From Zymogenus sp964542895 (GTDB lineage Bacteria; Desulfobacterota; Zymogenia; Zymogenales; Zymogenaceae): a stretch of 64,000 nucleotides of DNA. Position numbers and translations under genes: made by a program. Each line of letters starts with the position of its first letter. Within the stretch, counting starts at the first letter, position 1. The notes under the pieces were generated by a model. The model had not been told where the DNA came from. It did no database searches and saw only the letters and a list, made by a program, of their open reading frames with translations. The stretch spans positions 1 to 64,000 of the forward strand of contig CAZIWT010000003.1 in NCBI GenBank assembly GCA_964542895.1, in the 5' to 3' direction. This document shows, one piece after another, positions 7,813-17,306 of the stretch.

Positions 7813-9291
7813 CTAAACCGTTTCTTCCCCTTTTTCAGGCCGGCTTATCTTACTAATCCTGTCGATAATCCTCGAGGCCAACAGCCATAAGACCGTAATA
7901 CTTCCCACCCAAAGAACGGGGATCAAGGGTATGTTGTAGCGGGGGATATTGTGCGTAAAAAGGACGTGCATTGCAAACAGATAATTCGCCAAGAAGAGAA
8001 AGGCGAGATACTCCCAGTTTCCCTTTATCAACGAATGAACGGTCAGGCCGAAAAAGCAGCCGAACAAGACAAGGCTGATAAGGGGCGACAGATTATTGCC
8101 GTATAAACCGGGGTAGGCCTCCATCTCGACGAACATCCCCTTCCATGCAATCGGAATACAGGTCAGCAGGTGACGAAACGGATGGGTCATAATTTGTTTA
8201 ACGGCCGTGGAAGTCAAAACAGCATCCGCCTTCGCAGTATCATTGAACTTCTCTATCAGCTCCATCCTGAGATCCCTTGCCCTTTTACGGTAGCCGTCCG
8301 GATTACTCCTGTACAGGCGGGAAATTTCTTCATCGTCGAAGCATCTCTCCTTCCATTTTTGTGCGAATTCGGTGGGCATCCAGAGAAGGAAGTGCGCGAA
8401 ATATTCCTTACTGTTCATCATAGAGTAATTCGCCCTCACCATAAGGACACACCCTCCCCGCTCCGCAATAAAGGCCCTGTCGAAATGAGCGTAGTTTCTG
8501 AGCATCCACGGTGAGACGACGGCAAAATATGAAGCCAGAAAAATGACAAGGAGAATACCCCCCTTTTTTAGAGAGACCTTTTTCTTGTAGAGATAAAACA
8601 TCATAAATACTATCAGGGGGAGCCAGGCGAACTGAAACGTCGCCTTCGTCAACGTCAGCATCCCGAGGAGCACTCCCGTAAGGAGATAATATCTTTTCCG
8701 CCCGCTCTTGGCCGACAACATCAGTAAGGCGGACGCTCCAAGGATGAGGAGCGCGGTAAGGTTTTCCGTCAGGAAATGACGGATATTCAGCAGCAGGGCT
8801 GGACTGAATCCGACCCCAAAGAGGGCCGCGATCGAGAGAAATCTGCTCTTCGTGATATACAGAACCAGACACATCGAGATCAACGCCGCAAGAAACAATA
8901 TCGCTATTTCGAGATAGCTCAACGACTTTGAAGGAACCTGAAATTTGACATCTTCCGAGGCGAAATACTTTTCGGGGAGACTTCGCAAAGAGGGGCTCAG
9001 CAGCATCCCCAGGGCAAGGACGGCCGGGTAGCCCGGCTCCCGATACGATGTAGGCGTGATATCTTCTTGCTCCTCATTATTTATCCATGCCATGGAGAGG
9101 GTGCCGTGCGTCTTAAGATTATAGGCCATCAAGGCTATGCCGACGGCATCCGCCTTTAAGGGTATCGGGGGCTCTGGAATCATCCTGTAGGAATAGATGA
9201 CAAAAACAAAGATGAAAAAAAGTATGAAGAGGCAGAAAACCGTATTTACTATTTTTCTTTTATGATTTATTAATTGCTTCCACTTCATCAT
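7813..9291 (-). CDS. Multi-pass membrane glycosyltransferase (GT39/ArnT-like)
   Basis: 492 residues with about ten membrane segments. A luminal/periplasmic loop after the first segment contains LKADAVGIALMAYNL and TPTSYREPGYP, the arrangement seen in dolichyl/undecaprenyl-phosphate-sugar mannosyltransferases (PMT/ArnT-like, GT-C fold). These enzymes take a polyprenyl-phosphate sugar as donor on the outer face of the inner membrane. Acceptor unknown. I chose the ATG ATG at 9291/9288; the longer frame starts with GTG at 9354, has no ribosome binding site and adds a non-hydrophobic leader. It is isolated, with no other polysaccharide genes next to it. The 318-bp gap 9292-9609 shows no gene. Confidence 0.7.
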   Translation of the reverse strand: MMKWKQLINHKRKIVNTVFCLFILFFIFVFVIYSYRMIPEPPIPLKADAVGIALMAYNLKTHGTLSMAWINNEEQEDITPTSYREPGYPAVLALGMLLSPSLRSLPEKYFASEDVKFQVPSKSLSYLEIAILFLAALISMCLVLYITKSRFLSIAALFGVGFSPALLLNIRHFLTENLTALLILGASALLMLSAKSGRKRYYLLTGVLLGMLTLTKATFQFAWLPLIVFMMFYLYKKKVSLKKGGILLVIFLASYFAVVSPWMLRNYAHFDRAFIAERGGCVLMVRANYSMMNSKEYFAHFLLWMPTEFAQKWKERCFDDEEISRLYRSNPDGYRKRARDLRMELIEKFNDTAKADAVLTSTAVKQIMTHPFRHLLTCIPIAWKGMFVEMEAYPGLYGNNLSPLISLVLFGCFFGLTVHSLIKGNWEYLAFLFLANYLFAMHVLFTHNIPRYNIPLIPVLWVGSITVLWLLASRIIDRISKISRPEKGEETV

Positions 9292-9609
9292 AGCTAAATT
9301 CCATAAGCCGTATTTTAGATGATCATACAGGCATAAAGGCCGGTCGTCGCCCACGGTGTGAGAGATAGTTTGCTAACATATTATACACTGCATTTCGTCA
9401 AGTCTATTGAGCAACTCTTTGAGATGAACACCTACCTGTTTCCACAAAGCGAGAGCACGACCGATACTGTGGATGACGGTAAGACAATCAGAACAGAGCA
9501 CGATTCAAGAATTGTTTGTCCAAACTTAATTCCAAAAGAAAAAAATGAATCTATATACTTAGAGTTTATTCTATCTACAAATAGGATCTCCCCATGAAAA
9601 GTAACACCC

Positions 9610-10020
9610 CTACCCCAGGCTCTTGACCACGTCCTCCCTCGATATCATCCCAAGAAGCTCCATGTCGCTGTCGACGACCGGAAAGCTCCTGAGCTTTGTC
9701 TCGACCATCAACTCCAGGACCCTGGTAAGAGGGGTTTCGGGGAAAACGGTAAGGGGCGCCGCGTTCATAACGGCCTTAACGGTGTCGTCCAGGAGACCGT
9801 CGTAGTTGGGTATCATCGATTTTGGAGTTATTATGAAATGCCTCAGAAAATCGAGCTTCGTTACTATCCCCACCAGTTTATCCCCCTCCACCACCGGAAA
9901 AGAGTTGTAGTCGTGTCTCTCAAAGAGGGACTTTAACTCCCTCAGTCCCGTGTTCGGTGTAACGGAGACCACTTCTTCCGTCATCACATCCTTAACGTAC
10001 ATTAAAACGAAGTTCTTCAT
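9610..10020 (-). CDS. Tandem CBS-domain protein
   Basis: 136 residues made of two CBS domains: YVKDVMTEEVVSVTPNTGLRELKSLFERHDYNSFPVVEGDKLVGIVTKLDFL and VMNAAPLTVFPETPLTRVLELMVETKLRSFPVVDSDMELLGMISREDVV. CBS pairs bind adenine nucleotides (AMP, ATP, SAM) and act as energy sensors. This one has no effector domain, so it would act on a partner or as a sensor alone. GGAGG lies before the ATG at 10020. It diverges from the aldolase-like gene. Confidence 0.9.
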   Translation of the reverse strand: MKNFVLMYVKDVMTEEVVSVTPNTGLRELKSLFERHDYNSFPVVEGDKLVGIVTKLDFLRHFIITPKSMIPNYDGLLDDTVKAVMNAAPLTVFPETPLTRVLELMVETKLRSFPVVDSDMELLGMISREDVVKSLG

Positions 10021-10123
10021 ATAAATCCCTCCAATAGAGCTGAATCTCGATTGAATATCAAATCGGACATTAATTAAGGTATCTCAATCGAGGTGAAAAA
10101 TCAACTCTAAAGATGGCCTTCAG

Positions 10124-10152
10124 TTGACAAAAACCTCAATATATGATAAACA
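10124..10152 (+). promoter_or_regulatory. Probable promoter of the aldolase-like gene
   Basis: TTGACA at 10124-10129, a 17-bp spacer, then TAAACA at 10147-10152. The gene's ribosome binding site and ATG (10188) follow, which argues against a start at the in-frame ATG 10143, since that codon lies inside the promoter. Confidence 0.45.
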
Positions 10153-10187
10153 AAAAACATTCAGCTTATATTAAAAGGAGTATTGAT

Positions 10188-11039
10188 ATGCCGATAATTG
10201 ACGCTATAGATCTCTACCAAGATGCAAAGAAGAGTGGATATGCGGTTGGCGCCTTCGACACGAACGTCGGCAATCCCGACTTCATAATGTCGATAATCGA
10301 CGCCGCAGAGGAGCTCGACAGCCCCGTCATAATCCAGGGGGGGGCCAAACCGCTTTCCGAGCTCTACGACATCAGGGCCTTTGGGCGTGCCATAGTCTCG
10401 CTGGCCCAGGACAGGGAAGCCCGGGTCATACTGCATCTAAACCAAGTCACCGATCTCGACCAGATAAGGGCCGCACTGGACTGCGGCTTTAATTCCGTAA
10501 TGATAAGCACGGGCCACATGTCCCTGAAAGAAAACATCGAATTCACGAAAAAGGCGGTCAAGATCGCGGAGGTCTATAACGCCGCCGTCGAGGGAAAACT
10601 GGGGAAGCTCGGAGGACGGGAGGACGCAAAAGAGACAACCCAATCGAGGACGGATCCCAAAGAGGCGGTAAAATTCGTCAAGGAGACGGGAATCGACATC
10701 CTCGCCCCCTCCATCGGCACCGTCTACGGCATCCACCACGAAAAACCCAAGCTCGATCTGAATCTTCTATCCAAGCTTCAATCGGGCCTGGATATAGGGA
10801 TGGCCATTCACGGGGCCTCCGGCCTGACGACCAGAAACTATAGGGACCTTATCGAGAGGGGCGCCGTCAAGATCAACATATCGACCGCCATGAGAACGGC
10901 GTATATAAAAAACATCAAGGAAGCCCTAAAAAAGGCCCCCGAAACCACCCTCCCTTATGAGATCACGGCCAAGGCAAGGGATGAGATAAAGAAGATCGTC
11001 ATTGAGCTAATGCGCCTCTTTAAGGGTCAGTGGGACTGA
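10188..11039 (+). CDS. Class II aldolase-like protein lacking key metal and catalytic residues
   Basis: 283 residues that follow the class II fructose/tagatose-bisphosphate aldolase fold end to end: VGAFDTN near the N-terminus, AAVEGKLGKLGGRED at 132-146, MAIHGASGL at 205-213 and GAVKINISTAMR at the phosphate-binding end. The usual HLDH motif reads HLNQ (residues 83-86), so the catalytic Asp and one zinc His are Asn and Gln. The usual GTxHG reads GTVYG (residues 177-181), so the second zinc His is Tyr. Only H208 remains of the three zinc ligands. It may be a pseudoenzyme or a metal-independent enzyme with a new activity. AAGGAG supports the ATG at 10188. Confidence 0.8.
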   Translation: MPIIDAIDLYQDAKKSGYAVGAFDTNVGNPDFIMSIIDAAEELDSPVIIQGGAKPLSELYDIRAFGRAIVSLAQDREARVILHLNQVTDLDQIRAALDCGFNSVMISTGHMSLKENIEFTKKAVKIAEVYNAAVEGKLGKLGGREDAKETTQSRTDPKEAVKFVKETGIDILAPSIGTVYGIHHEKPKLDLNLLSKLQSGLDIGMAIHGASGLTTRNYRDLIERGAVKINISTAMRTAYIKNIKEALKKAPETTLPYEITAKARDEIKKIVIELMRLFKGQWD

Positions 11040-11509
11040 TTATGTGAAATAGAAGGACCAGGCCCAACCTAAAAAAACACCGCTTCCAAGAGCAAGGGGA
11101 GAGTTTTATTAACCGCGGCAACCGGGACTAAAAGACCCACCACAAAAACACAAAAATATACAGCTTGATATGAGCAAGCGTGGATGCCTGAAAAACCCGG
11201 AAGCACCGGCCCTTGTACGGAAAACTCGATCCCACTTCTTGGTGATTGTCTTTACCCCCTCCTGACCGGTGGGGCTTGAATCTTCATTTAGTTCGCCCGG
11301 ATTATCACGGGTTCCCGACTTTTCACACCATATAGTCCCCAACTTTTTGCTTTCCACTTTTTTCTTGACAACTTTATCCGGTTTATATATAAGGGAGTAG
11401 TTAGCCGTGCCTAATATTATTATTTGAATCAAATATTTAGGTCTAAAGCCGAAAGGGATTGCAAATACGGCGGTTAAAAAGGATTGTATAAAATCAATGG
11501 AGGCACAAA
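11040..11509. other. Intergenic gap with no gene seen
   Basis: 470 bp between the aldolase-like gene and the ATC-hydrolase-like gene. An open frame on the minus strand here has no ribosome binding site and matches nothing. I see no hairpin with a T tract. Confidence 0.5.
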
Positions 11510-12226
11510 GTGGGGCAAAAGAAAGAGACGGTATCACCTAAAACAGTGCTGATGTTCAACATTTTTATCGCCCTCATTCAGAAAAAGATCTTGAGGGAGC
11601 GCTACGGGAAAGAGAAGACGGACGCGTGGCTCAAGAAGTCCCGGGGGATCTTCAAATCGCTATACAAGAAGATGCCGGACATCGGCGGCAGGGACAATAT
11701 GCTTTACAAAAACCTTGTAATGTCCACCTTCCTGATGCCGATGGCCCTCGTCATGAAGAAAGAGGGTCTTCCGACGAGGGAGATAGGCGAGCATATCTTC
11801 AACGTCGCGGAGAGGTCCAACGAGCTCTTTCTTCCGCTGATGAAGAGGATGTCCTACACCGATAAAAGCCAGGTCGAGAAGATGAGACTTGCGGCAAAGA
11901 GGTCACTCGACCGGAAATACCCGGGCGACTGGGTCTTCGAGTTCGTCGAGGGGGGAGACAAATATCTCTATGGCTACGACATTAGGGAGTGCGCGATCCA
12001 CAAGTTCTGGCGTGACCAGGGCCTGGAAGATCTGGTCCCCTACCTGTGCCTGACCGACTGGGCGAAGTGGAAGACCATGGGGGTAAGCGTCGACAGGACA
12101 AAGACGGTCGCCAACGGCGGCGACCTCTGCGACTTCAGGTACTTGAGGGAGAAGGTGGAGTGTCCCTCCGGGTGGCCGCCGGAGTCGAACATCGAGTGGA
12201 CGGGGAAGTTCGAGCGGGGGAGATAG
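11510..12226 (+). CDS. L-2-amino-thiazoline-4-carboxylic acid hydrolase family protein
   Basis: 238 residues. The C-terminal half has the conserved pattern of this family: YLCLTDWAKWKTMGVSVDRTKTVANGGDLCDFRY, with the conserved C-x-x-D, the RTxTxAxGGxxCDFR block and its invariant Cys. The archetype opens the thiazoline ring in cysteine synthesis, but many bacterial homologues have unknown substrates. The N-terminal half is helical. The start is the GTG at 11510 after GGAGG. It is convergent with the exported protein at 12657, with a nested inverted repeat between them. Confidence 0.75.
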   Translation: MGQKKETVSPKTVLMFNIFIALIQKKILRERYGKEKTDAWLKKSRGIFKSLYKKMPDIGGRDNMLYKNLVMSTFLMPMALVMKKEGLPTREIGEHIFNVAERSNELFLPLMKRMSYTDKSQVEKMRLAAKRSLDRKYPGDWVFEFVEGGDKYLYGYDIRECAIHKFWRDQGLEDLVPYLCLTDWAKWKTMGVSVDRTKTVANGGDLCDFRYLREKVECPSGWPPESNIEWTGKFERGR

Positions 12227-12417
12227 GGGGAATAAAAGATGGAACTGAAGGGGGATTCGTATCCGATACAATAAGCCTTTAGGAATTTTTTACTTGTATA
12301 TAAAGGGTGCGAGTTTTTGGTTTTGTTTGTCGGCCAACCGCTCCCCATCAATCGGGTACCTAAAACAATCTCCCGATCCCCCTAATTAACAAAAGTCGAA
12401 CGGCGAACCCGCCCGAG

Positions 12418-12538
12418 GCCCTCAAGGGGCCTTGTCAACCAATTCTCACCCGAGCACAAATGACCGCCCGCTCTTATTATTACAGACATGGCGGCTGCAA
12501 AAAGAGCGGGCTTATAGCATCTTCGGCCCCTTGAAGGC
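12418..12538. repeat. Nested inverted repeats in a convergent gap
   Basis: In the 430-bp gap 12227-12656, outer arms GCCCTCAAGGGGCC (12418-12431) and GGCCCCTTGAAGGC (12525-12538) pair at 12 of 14 positions. Inside them, GCCCGCTCTT (12466-12475) and AAGAGCGGGC (12502-12511) pair perfectly. The structure sits between two convergent genes and may work as a two-way transcription stop, although no long T tract follows. It could also be a small mobile palindromic element. Nothing else is seen in the gap. Confidence 0.5.
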
Positions 12539-12656
12539 GTAAAGGGGAAAAAGCAAAATCAGGCGCCCATCTAATTGGCCCCCTGCCCTCCTTAAAAGCG
12601 CTATACCACCTTAAAGCATATCAAAGATTAGAGACTACCAAGCCGAAAAAAGGTGA

Positions 12657-13127
12657 CTATTCCGGCTCATTCACCGTAACGTTAAAGAGCTTCCTCGACA
12701 CGTTGCCGTTAACATCCTCGATATATATCTCCGTCCTGTGTTTTCCCGCGGGGAACTCCGCCTCGGGAACGTCCAGCTTCGTCCCCTTAATATAGCTTTT
12801 AACCCTCGACGTGATGTTTATCGTAACGACCTTGAGGTAGTTTACCTTGAGGGTCTTCATGTTTACGTCGGCGCCGTCAGGCTTCTTCACAATCTCCACG
12901 TAGAGCCTGAAAGGGCCGGTCAAAACGGAGCCGTTCTTGGGGCTGTTGATCTTTATCGTCGGGCCGTTATCGACCTCCTCCACGACCGCCCGGGTGACGC
13001 CCATACTCGCCTCTTCCGGGGTCACGAGGAGCACCACATCTCCCCCGGTCACTGCGGTGGGAGCGATCAGAAAGATAATAATAGCAAAAAACATCAGTGA
13101 CCTTGAAAACAGGCTTTTTACCTTCAT
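12657..13127 (-). CDS. Small exported protein with an Ig/cadherin-like fold
   Basis: 156 residues. It begins MKVKSLFSRS followed by a hydrophobic stretch ending near APTAVTGG, a signal peptide. The mature part is beta-rich: PTIKINSPKNGSVLTGPFRLYVEI, then EFPAGKHRTEIYIEDVNGNVSRKLFNVTV, which looks like a bacterial Ig-like/cadherin-type domain. AAGGGGG precedes the ATG. It lies 112 bp downstream of the exported TPR-CHAT gene on the same strand, so it may be a partner or substrate of that protein; this is inference only. Confidence 0.6.
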   Translation of the reverse strand: MKVKSLFSRSLMFFAIIIFLIAPTAVTGGDVVLLVTPEEASMGVTRAVVEEVDNGPTIKINSPKNGSVLTGPFRLYVEIVKKPDGADVNMKTLKVNYLKVVTINITSRVKSYIKGTKLDVPEAEFPAGKHRTEIYIEDVNGNVSRKLFNVTVNEPE

Positions 13128-13239
13128 CTTTTTACCCCCTTCAAAAAAATAGTTGACTTTTTCCTATTTTACCTTATATGCGGTGAAAGTCAATATTTCG
13201 TTTGCTTAAAAAACCTGACGGCATTGCCGTTTCGATAGA

Positions 13240-16200
13240 CTACTCCCAATCCCCCATTATGACGAACGGCGCCCAGTAAAAGGGGTGTGAGAATTTCTCC
13301 ATCGATTTCAGGGATAACTGGGCTTTTCTCAAGGCGGTCGGTTTATCCATCCCTTCTTTAAGGTTTTCGTAGAATTTTATCATAAAAAGGGCGGTTGAGT
13401 CGTCCGCCACCTCCCACAGCGTCACGACCAGAGAGGGCGTTCCGGCGTATATGAATCCCCGGGAGAGCCCGATAAGCTCGTCCCCGCGCATGATCTGGGA
13501 GAGTCCCGTCTCGCAGGCGGAAAGTACCACGAGGGACGCGTTTTCGAGGTCAAGCCCGAAGAGCTCATTAACCATCAGAAGCCCGTCGTTTTCCTGGTCT
13601 CCCGTGAGGTAGAGGGCGGAGGAGAGTGGGCTATCCCCCTTGAACTTCCCGTGACACGCAAGGTGGATAATCCGATAATCGGAAAACCTCTTCTTTCCGA
13701 GGGTCTCGGTGGCCCCCTTCCTTATATAGGCGTCCACGTCCGTCATCACCTCGTTTATCTCCCCCACCTCCTTTTCCGCAAAGGGAAGCGAGGTGTGTTT
13801 CGTCTTCGGATTTCCCAGCGCCAGGACTCTGCCTTCCGGTTTCTTTCTCTTCTCCAATATGAACCTCAAGACGCTCGCGCTCGGATCGACGATCAGGGTG
13901 TACTTGTCAACGAGGTAATCCTTCCCGTCGTAGAGGGCGGAAAAGGGCAGATAATGAAGGGGGCCGTGGGGGATTATAATCAGCTTCTCCTCATCCACAT
14001 CTACAAGGACGTCGGAAAGGAGGAGATCGTACAGCTCCTTCGACTTTTTCTTGAAGTCCTCGAGGTCGAAGCCGTTCAGGGATTTCTTCAGCTCCACTAC
14101 CTTCTCGAGCGCTTCGTCCCTCTTTATCTTTACGGTCTTGACGCTGAAATCGGATCCGGTAATCGAAAAGACGAACAGGTCGTATTCAGTGGTGGTGTAA
14201 AACTCCAGTATACGAGTCCCCTCCGGAACCAGCGCCTGCACCTCGTTTAACGTCATCGGATTTACCGAAACAAGCGAGGCGAGTTCAGGATTGCTGACCC
14301 TAATCTCGTTAATAAGCTCGTTATACTCCTTTTTGACCTCCGATATCTTTCTGGTCTTGATCTTATCCGTGGCCTTCTCTCCCGATTCACCGTCCGAGAC
14401 ACCTTCGCCGGGGGAGCCCCCGCCGTCTTTGCCGTACAACTTCGTCAAGGTCTCCCTCAGGTTTTCCTCCCGCTCGATCAGCTTCCTGTCCGACTCCCCA
14501 CCGACCACGACATTTTTCGTCCCCAGCATATCGAGAAACGACCTCGAGCGGGAGCGCTCCATGTAATTGAACGCGTCATCGTATCGCTTAAGCTGTATAA
14601 GCGTCCAGATCATATATTCGTAGGCGTCTATCTTTCCCTTGGCGTAGGTGGTGCGGTGGGCCTCGCCCCCGATCTCCCCCCTCACCTTCTCGACGGCGTC
14701 AATGGCGATCTTGTAGTAGTCCACGGCCTTCCCGTAATCTTTCAGGTGCATGTAGCTGTAGCCGAGATATGCGGCGCTGAAGCCGTAATAATTGATGTTG
14801 TCAATCTCCGCGCCCTTCTTCAGAGCCGGCTTTAGATATTTTATCGCCTTTTTGTAGTCCTCCTTCCCGGCGTAGAGCATCCCCAGTATCAGGGGGTCCT
14901 TGGCGGCCTTAAGGGTCGGCGCGTGTTTTTTGGCTATTCTCAGGGCCTTGGAATAGTAGTAGGACATCTTTACGGTGTTTCCGGTCAGGTAGTATGAAAA
15001 GCCTATCCCGGCAAGTGCGAATCCCTCCCCCACGGGATCGTCTATCTCCCTGAAGATATCCAGGGCCTGGGTGTATATTTTCCTGGCCTCGAGGGGGGTC
15101 TCAACGTTGTTTTTCAAGGACGCGATCCCGATAAGGCAGTAGGCCTCTCCCTTCCTGTTTCCCAGCTCCCTGTATAACTTCAAGGACTTTTCATAATATG
15201 GGAGTGCGCTTTTGTAATCTGAGAGGCTCGTATATGTCCCGGCGATATCCCTCGATATCTCGGCCTGATAAGCTTTGTCCTCCAGCTCATCGGCGATGGC
15301 GAGGGCCTCTTTGAGGTAAGACAGCGCCTTCTCGTACCGGGCCATTACGTCGTACACTTTTCCGATCAGCTTCAGGCATAAGGCCTCGTTCCGTCTGTTA
15401 CCCATCTTTCTTGAAATTTCCAGTCCCTTCTCAAAACTGCCTATCGATTCTTTGTGCTTATTGTTATCCTCCAGAAGAACGCCTATGTATATGTGGATCA
15501 TAACCACAACCCGATAGTCCTCGGACTCGTCGTAGATCTCAAGGGCCCTCTTGAAAGCGGAGAGCGCATCGTCCGCTCGGCCCAGTTTCTTGTAAACGTT
15601 ACCCAGGTCTATCAAGGTATTCCCCATACCCCTCTTATCTGCCGACTTCTCGTACAGCGCAAGTCCCTTTTCGCAATATGTGAGGGCGGTTTTGTGATCG
15701 GAAAGGGCGGAATATGCGGCGCCGATATCCCTTAAGAGCTTGGCCTCGGATCTTTTATCGCCCAGTTTTTGGGCAACGGTCAGGGCCTCATCAAAGTAAA
15801 AAAGCCCCTTGTCGCGTTTTCCCATAAGATTGTAGAGCTTACCTATGCTTATCAGGCATCTCGTCTCCCCACGCTTGTCGGCAAGCTCCCTGTATATCTT
15901 TAGGGCCTTCTCAAAGCTCGAGACCGCCTCTTCATGTTTGGCCTGCTTCTCCAAGGCGGTGCCTATATATGTATACACCCTTGCAAGGCTCGGCTTGTCG
16001 TCGATCTCGCCGTAGGGTATTATCGCCTCCCGGTACCTGGAGATCGCCTCGTCCAGCCGCTTTTGGGCGAGCATCGCAACACCCATCCTTATCAGCGTGT
16101 CACCCATTCCCTTTTTATCCCCCGCCTTCTCGAAGAGGACGAGGGCCTTCTCGTAGTTTTCGAGCGCCGATGAGTAATCCGATTTCCCCAGGAACTCGTT

Positions 16201-16308
16201 TCCCTTTTTAAAATAAATATTGTCGTTGTCTTTACCTGCGGCCGGGCCCGGCAAGAATGCAGTGATTAGAACGAAAAGGATGAATATAATTGAAGCCGTC
16301 CTCTTCAT
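13240..16308 (-). CDS. Exported TPR-CHAT (caspase-like) protein
   Basis: 1022 residues. Residues 1-25 are a signal peptide ending near GPAAG. Residues about 30-560 form a long array of TPR repeats (at least eleven, with the GDKRGEA/LGNRKGEAYCLIGIASL pattern). The C-terminal 300 residues are a CHAT domain of the caspase clan. The catalytic His is H886 in HLACHG and the Cys is C932 in LSACETG; RGFIYAGTPSLVVTLWEVAD follows, as in active CHAT proteases. CHAT proteins such as TPR-CHAT/Craspase cut partner proteins, but the export signal points to a periplasmic role. GGAGG precedes the ATG. The Ig-like exported protein follows. Confidence 0.9.
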   Translation of the reverse strand: MKRTASIIFILFVLITAFLPGPAAGKDNDNIYFKKGNEFLGKSDYSSALENYEKALVLFEKAGDKKGMGDTLIRMGVAMLAQKRLDEAISRYREAIIPYGEIDDKPSLARVYTYIGTALEKQAKHEEAVSSFEKALKIYRELADKRGETRCLISIGKLYNLMGKRDKGLFYFDEALTVAQKLGDKRSEAKLLRDIGAAYSALSDHKTALTYCEKGLALYEKSADKRGMGNTLIDLGNVYKKLGRADDALSAFKRALEIYDESEDYRVVVMIHIYIGVLLEDNNKHKESIGSFEKGLEISRKMGNRRNEALCLKLIGKVYDVMARYEKALSYLKEALAIADELEDKAYQAEISRDIAGTYTSLSDYKSALPYYEKSLKLYRELGNRKGEAYCLIGIASLKNNVETPLEARKIYTQALDIFREIDDPVGEGFALAGIGFSYYLTGNTVKMSYYYSKALRIAKKHAPTLKAAKDPLILGMLYAGKEDYKKAIKYLKPALKKGAEIDNINYYGFSAAYLGYSYMHLKDYGKAVDYYKIAIDAVEKVRGEIGGEAHRTTYAKGKIDAYEYMIWTLIQLKRYDDAFNYMERSRSRSFLDMLGTKNVVVGGESDRKLIEREENLRETLTKLYGKDGGGSPGEGVSDGESGEKATDKIKTRKISEVKKEYNELINEIRVSNPELASLVSVNPMTLNEVQALVPEGTRILEFYTTTEYDLFVFSITGSDFSVKTVKIKRDEALEKVVELKKSLNGFDLEDFKKKSKELYDLLLSDVLVDVDEEKLIIIPHGPLHYLPFSALYDGKDYLVDKYTLIVDPSASVLRFILEKRKKPEGRVLALGNPKTKHTSLPFAEKEVGEINEVMTDVDAYIRKGATETLGKKRFSDYRIIHLACHGKFKGDSPLSSALYLTGDQENDGLLMVNELFGLDLENASLVVLSACETGLSQIMRGDELIGLSRGFIYAGTPSLVVTLWEVADDSTALFMIKFYENLKEGMDKPTALRKAQLSLKSMEKFSHPFYWAPFVIMGDWE

Positions 16309-16613
16309 TTTGACCTCCCATCTCTCATTAAAGAGAAAATAATTAGTCCAAAATCCCCTATTTATCCGCTATTTTAGTACAAAAAGGGTCTATGTAAAGG
16401 ATTTTTTTATTCCTTAGGACAATCCGGTTCACCGAATCCGTAATATTGTATTGTATTCAGGTCAAAAACAGTCTGAAGCCGATCGCTCTTTACAAAAAAT
16501 TTTTGCTATTTCACCCCTTTACTTATCTTTAAAATAGCGATATTATTATGGCTGTCAAACTTTTTCACACACCGCAGATTTCTATTTTCAATTCAAATTA
16601 TCGGGAGGCCAAT

Positions 16614-17012
16614 ATGAAACGAAAATTTATCGCTTCGATCATTTTAACATCCCTCCTCCTCATCACGACAATCTCCCTTGCTGGGGGAATCGAATCCTAC
16701 TACAAGATGAAGGGGGTCGTCAAAAAGGACGGCGTGGATACCTACGGCCAGGTTTTTAAGAAGGCGACCGAAACGAGCAAGTACCTCGTCCTTACCGGCG
16801 ATGTCGCCTTTCTCGTCGACGTCGCGTCAAAGACGGTCCACGACGTGGCGGTAAACAGCGTAAACGACAAGACAAGGCCGGCGAAGATAAGCATCGGGAT
16901 CATCTCCGAGGTTTCCGGCGCCGATTTCCGCTCCAAGGCAGAGACGGGAAGGCTGGGCTTCTCCTTCTCCTCCAAGGGGAGCAGGTATGTCGTCGTGGTA
17001 GAGGGAGGATAG
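16614..17012 (+). CDS. Small exported protein of unknown function
   Basis: 132 residues. MKRKFIASIILTSLLLITTISLAGG is a signal peptide. The mature part has beta-strand character and no recognised domain. GGGAGG precedes the ATG at 16614; an in-frame ATG at 16548 has no site and would put a polar stretch before the signal peptide. It diverges from the TPR-CHAT gene across a 305-bp gap (16309-16613) in which I see no other gene. Confidence 0.65.
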   Translation: MKRKFIASIILTSLLLITTISLAGGIESYYKMKGVVKKDGVDTYGQVFKKATETSKYLVLTGDVAFLVDVASKTVHDVAVNSVNDKTRPAKISIGIISEVSGADFRSKAETGRLGFSFSSKGSRYVVVVEGG

Positions 17013-17306
17013 AGTAGGGATAGAGAGTCGGGGCCGACTTCGGATCGGATGGGGAAACGGTTTCTTCGAGATATCAAAATTTGCGGCTCGGCACCTCCCC
17101 ACGATTTTCATGGAGAAATGCTCCGATCTTCGGGGTTCTAACTGCTGCTTAACCGGGGCTGGTTAAATATCATTTCTGTCTTGATTGAGTATTAATAAGG
17201 GCAGGGGGAAAGAGATTCCTGCGTCTTTTTAAGGATTCGGAGACATTTCGTTTAGGCTGGCTTTTTCGAAGATCCTACTGCTTTATCGATTTTCATGGAG
17301 GAGGTA

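Noticed and set aside
9358..9597. 79-codon plus-strand frame before the CBS gene
   Set aside because: GTG start without a site, AT-rich text, no family and no coding-type third positions.
11109..11537. 142-codon minus-strand frame in the 470-bp gap
   Set aside because: No ribosome binding site, overlaps the start of the ATC-hydrolase-like gene, and no recognisable domain.
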